DNA of 8,851 bases from Frankiales bacterium (lineage in GTDB: Bacteria > Actinomycetota > Actinomycetes > Mycobacteriales > SCTD01). Both the position numbers and the translations under genes were made by a program. The DNA lies in the NCBI GenBank assembly GCA_004299215.1, contig SCTD01000471.1, forward strand, positions 1 to 8,851, read 5' to 3'. Of this stretch, positions 6,691 to 8,851 are shown one piece after another; positions within the stretch are counted from its first letter, which is position 1; each line of letters opens with the position of its first letter. Below the pieces are notes generated by a model. That model was not told where the DNA came from. It saw only the letters and a list, made by a program, of their open reading frames with translations, and did no database searches.

Positions 6691-8851
6691 GCCGCGCTCC
6701 CGCGGCGCGGGTCGGGCACGGGGACGTCGGCGGGACGGAGCTGCTCGGCGCGCTCGCCGCGGGCGAAGGCGAGCACCGACCCGAAGAGCCGCTCGCTGTC
6801 CTCGTAGGCGCCGCGGGCGGACATCAGGTAGTAGCCGCGGCCGTTCGGCGTGAACGACAGCAGGATCGTCAGCTCCGGCAGCGCGAGCCGGTAGACGCGC
6901 TCCTCGCCGATGCGGGCCGGACGGAAGCGCCCGTCGCCCAGCCCTTGCAGCACCGCGTCGCGGGTCCGCGGCGAGCGGGTGTCGATGGTCGGGTCGAGCG
7001 ACGCGACCTGGAGCGAGCCCTGCACGACGTCACCCTGTCGCACGCTGAAGACGACGCCCTGCGGCACCAGCGACCGGTCGCTCCCCTCGTCGAACGCCGC
7101 CTCCGCCTCGCGCTCGCGGACGAAGCGGACATCGCCGATCGCCTCCGGCACGACGCGGTCCGGCAGCGCCTGCACCTCGGGCGCGGCCGGCTCGGGTCGG
7201 GTCAGCGCGACGGCGGCGGTGACCGCCGCGAGGAGCACCACGGTCGCGAGAGCGATCCGGCGCACCGGGAGCCGGCGGCTCCACAGCATCGGCAGCTCGG
7301 TCGTCCACGGGTTGCTCAGCGACGCGCGCGAGGCGGCGGCCGCGACGCGGGTGAGCCCTGGCTGCGCGCTGCGCAGACGGCGCCCGACCGACCGCGACAT
7401 CGTCTCTGCGGCCTCGACGTCGTCGGCGCGGATGTCGCGGGTGAGGTCGCCCCACAGCGTGCGCGTCACGAGCCAGGCGAGCTCGCGGTGCTCGGCGTCG
7501 GGCTCGACGCGGGCGACCAGCTCGAGCGGCGACACGGCAGGGCCGGCGATCCCCAGATCGGTGACGCTGTCGCGCAGCTCGCCGTACGCCGCGGCGATCC
7601 GCGCGCGCGGGCCGAGCCGGAGCGCGGCACGTCGCCGCGCCGCACGGCGCAGCGCCTTGACGATCACGGGGTAGAAGGCGGCCAGCAGCCCGATCACCAG
7701 CAGGAACGGCAGCCCGCGCAGCGCGTAGTAGCGGACGTAGACGTAGGCGAGCCGTGCGGTCGACAGCTCGACGGGGACGTAGGTGATGAGGGCGAGCTCG
7801 TCGGTCGGGCGCACCGACGGGTCGTCGTTGCGCTGACCGGCGGCCGTGCTCGCGCGCGCCTTGGGCGGGGTGCCGACGATCGGGACCCAGCCGGCGCCGG
7901 TGACGTGCGCCTCCAGCCACGTCGCGCCGTGCTTGGGGCGGATCTCCCACCGGTCGCGGCCGACCTGCTCCCCGCCGAACCAGCCGTAGCCGATCCGCGC
8001 CGGCACGCCCGCCCAGCGAGCGAGCAGGACCTCGGCAGCGGTGATCTCGTACGGCGAGGCCTCGTCGCCGTCGAGGATCTCGCCGACGCGCTCGGGCGTC
8101 ACGTCGACGGGGTTGCCGGCACCGGCGGCGACCACGTTCGCGTAGTAGGCGCGGCGCACGAACTGCAGCCGCGCGAACCCCTCCGGCGGCGCCTCGGCCA
8201 GCAGCGCCGTGACCTGCTCCGGCGGCGACGGGACGTCGAGGAACTCCGCCACCTCCTCGGTCGGCGGACCGGCTTCGGCGAGCTGGGCGCCGGTCGGCGG
8301 GGCGGGCGCCACGACGTCGTACGTCGTGCCTCGCCCGGGGCGGGTGCCTGCGGTGCGCAGCGACTGAGTGCGCGGGTCGTACTGCACCTGGGGCCCGCCG
8401 CGGACGGCGAGCGGGTTGGCCAGCCCGGGCAGCGCCTTGCCGGGGAGATCGGCGATCTCGATCCGCGCGGTCAGCCCGGCGGCAGGGACGGGGCCGCGGG
8501 TGTCGCCGTCCACCTCCGGCACGTCGCCGTCGACGGGCACCAGCGTCGAGACGTCGAAAGGCGGTGTGAGCCAGGCGGTCCCGTCGTAGACGTCGAGCGT
8601 GCCGAGCCGCCAGGTCGTCGGCCGGTCGGCGGTCACCGTGAACAGCACCCGGTCGGCAGCGGGTGGCGGCGTCGGGGGGCGCTGCGGCGGCACGACGGCC
8701 TGCGCGCTGGGTGGTGGGAAGAGGAAGCCGACCTGCGCCGTGGCGAGCAGCGCGCCGCCGAGCGCGACCAGCGCGACCGCGCCGCGAGCCAGCCGGCGCA
8801 GCTCGAAGCGGCCGTCGCCCGCGCCTTCCGCGGCGAGGTCCGCACCGAAGG
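6687..8851 (-). CDS. TgpA-type membrane protein with degenerate transglutaminase-like domain (5' end outside window)
   Basis: The frame is open to the right edge, giving 720 visible residues. The GTG at 8693 is internal, because upstream codons encode a membrane segment (ALVALGGALLATAQVGFLF, about residues 25-44). Layout: TM; extracytoplasmic part (45-379) with a transglutaminase-like core (about 235-335); TM (about 380-400); Arg-rich cytoplasmic part (about 401-530) with a DUF4129-like stretch (RIAAAYGELRDSVTDLGI); TM (about 531-550); extracytoplasmic C-terminal domain (551-720) of unknown type. Arg clusters on the cytoplasmic sides fit the positive-inside rule. The core keeps structural marks of transglutaminase-like proteins (LLARWAGVPARIGYGW, TWLEAHVTGAGWVPI). 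By my alignment, however, the catalytic Cys position is Pro266, the His position of HAWVE is Ala309, and the Asp of DPTP is Val325. It is therefore probably not a protease or amidase and may act as a scaffold. TgpA-like genes often sit beside MoxR ATPase and DUF58 genes, which may lie beyond the window. Confidence 0.82.
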   Translation of the reverse strand, partial: FGADLAAEGAGDGRFELRRLARGAVALVALGGALLATAQVGFLFPPPSAQAVVPPQRPPTPPPAADRVLFTVTADRPTTWRLGTLDVYDGTAWLTPPFDVSTLVPVDGDVPEVDGDTRGPVPAAGLTARIEIADLPGKALPGLANPLAVRGGPQVQYDPRTQSLRTAGTRPGRGTTYDVVAPAPPTGAQLAEAGPPTEEVAEFLDVPSPPEQVTALLAEAPPEGFARLQFVRRAYYANVVAAGAGNPVDVTPERVGEILDGDEASPYEITAAEVLLARWAGVPARIGYGWFGGEQVGRDRWEIRPKHGATWLEAHVTGAGWVPIVGTPPKARASTAAGQRNDDPSVRPTDELALITYVPVELSTARLAYVYVRYYALRGLPFLLVIGLLAAFYPVIVKALRRAARRRAALRLGPRARIAAAYGELRDSVTDLGIAGPAVSPLELVARVEPDAEHRELAWLVTRTLWGDLTRDIRADDVEAAETMSRSVGRRLRSAQPGLTRVAAAASRASLSNPWTTELPMLWSRRLPVRRIALATVVLLAAVTAAVALTRPEPAAPEVQALPDRVVPEAIGDVRFVREREAEAAFDEGSDRSLVPQGVVFSVRQGDVVQGSLQVASLDPTIDTRSPRTRDAVLQGLGDGRFRPARIGEERVYRLALPELTILLSFTPNGRGYYLMSARGAYEDSERLFGSVLAFARGERAEQLRPADVPVPDPRRGSAA
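6691..6701 (-). promoter_or_regulatory. Ribosome binding site for the proline-rich lipoprotein
   Basis: On the minus strand GGGAG (6701-6697) is followed by six bases and then the ATG at 6690. It lies inside the 3' end of the transglutaminase-like gene. With the ATGA overlap, it fixes the lipoprotein start and allows both re-initiation and independent ribosome loading. Confidence 0.55.

Noticed and set aside
7030..7950. Minus-strand frame of 306 codons within the transglutaminase-like gene
   Set aside because: It is a frame-shifted reading of the same strand with Arg/Ala/Asp-rich translation, while the main frame continues uninterrupted. There is no evidence of a frameshift.

Overview
The window is very GC-rich, almost gap-free coding DNA. 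It has strongly G/C-biased third codon positions, frequent GTG starts and three lipoproteins with Gram-positive-style lipoboxes. This points to a high-GC actinomycete; genus cannot be told from the sequence. There are seven genes and no RNA genes, insertion sequences, CRISPR arrays or attachment sites that I can see. The genes form two convergent, tightly coupled blocks whose promoters both lie outside the window.

Plus-strand block (1-4048), read left to right: the 3' part of a six-hairpin ((alpha/alpha)6-barrel) glycosidase-like protein, a short ROK-family sugar kinase without the family zinc motif, a two-domain class I mannose-6-phosphate isomerase-like protein, and a small unknown lipoprotein. 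Every junction is a GTGA overlap. The first three genes read as a sugar-release, phosphorylation and isomerisation cassette. The isomerase suggests that mannose is the sugar, giving fructose-6-phosphate; this is inferred from family membership.

Convergence (4049-4087): a 39-bp gap holding a perfect 6-bp GC hairpin, the only non-coding stretch in the window and a candidate bidirectional terminator.

Minus-strand block (8851-4088), read right to left: a large membrane protein of the TgpA/transglutaminase-like class that runs off the window end, a proline-rich lipoprotein of unknown function, and a family 5 (peptide/oligopeptide-type) solute-binding lipoprotein with no permease genes beside it. 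The junctions are ATGA and GTGA overlaps. The transglutaminase-like domain appears to have lost all three catalytic positions (Cys, His, Asp), so it is probably a pseudoenzyme. It is fused to an extra C-terminal extracytoplasmic domain. This pseudo-transglutaminase, proline-rich lipoprotein and orphan binding-protein set is the part of the window most likely to be an undescribed cell-envelope module.
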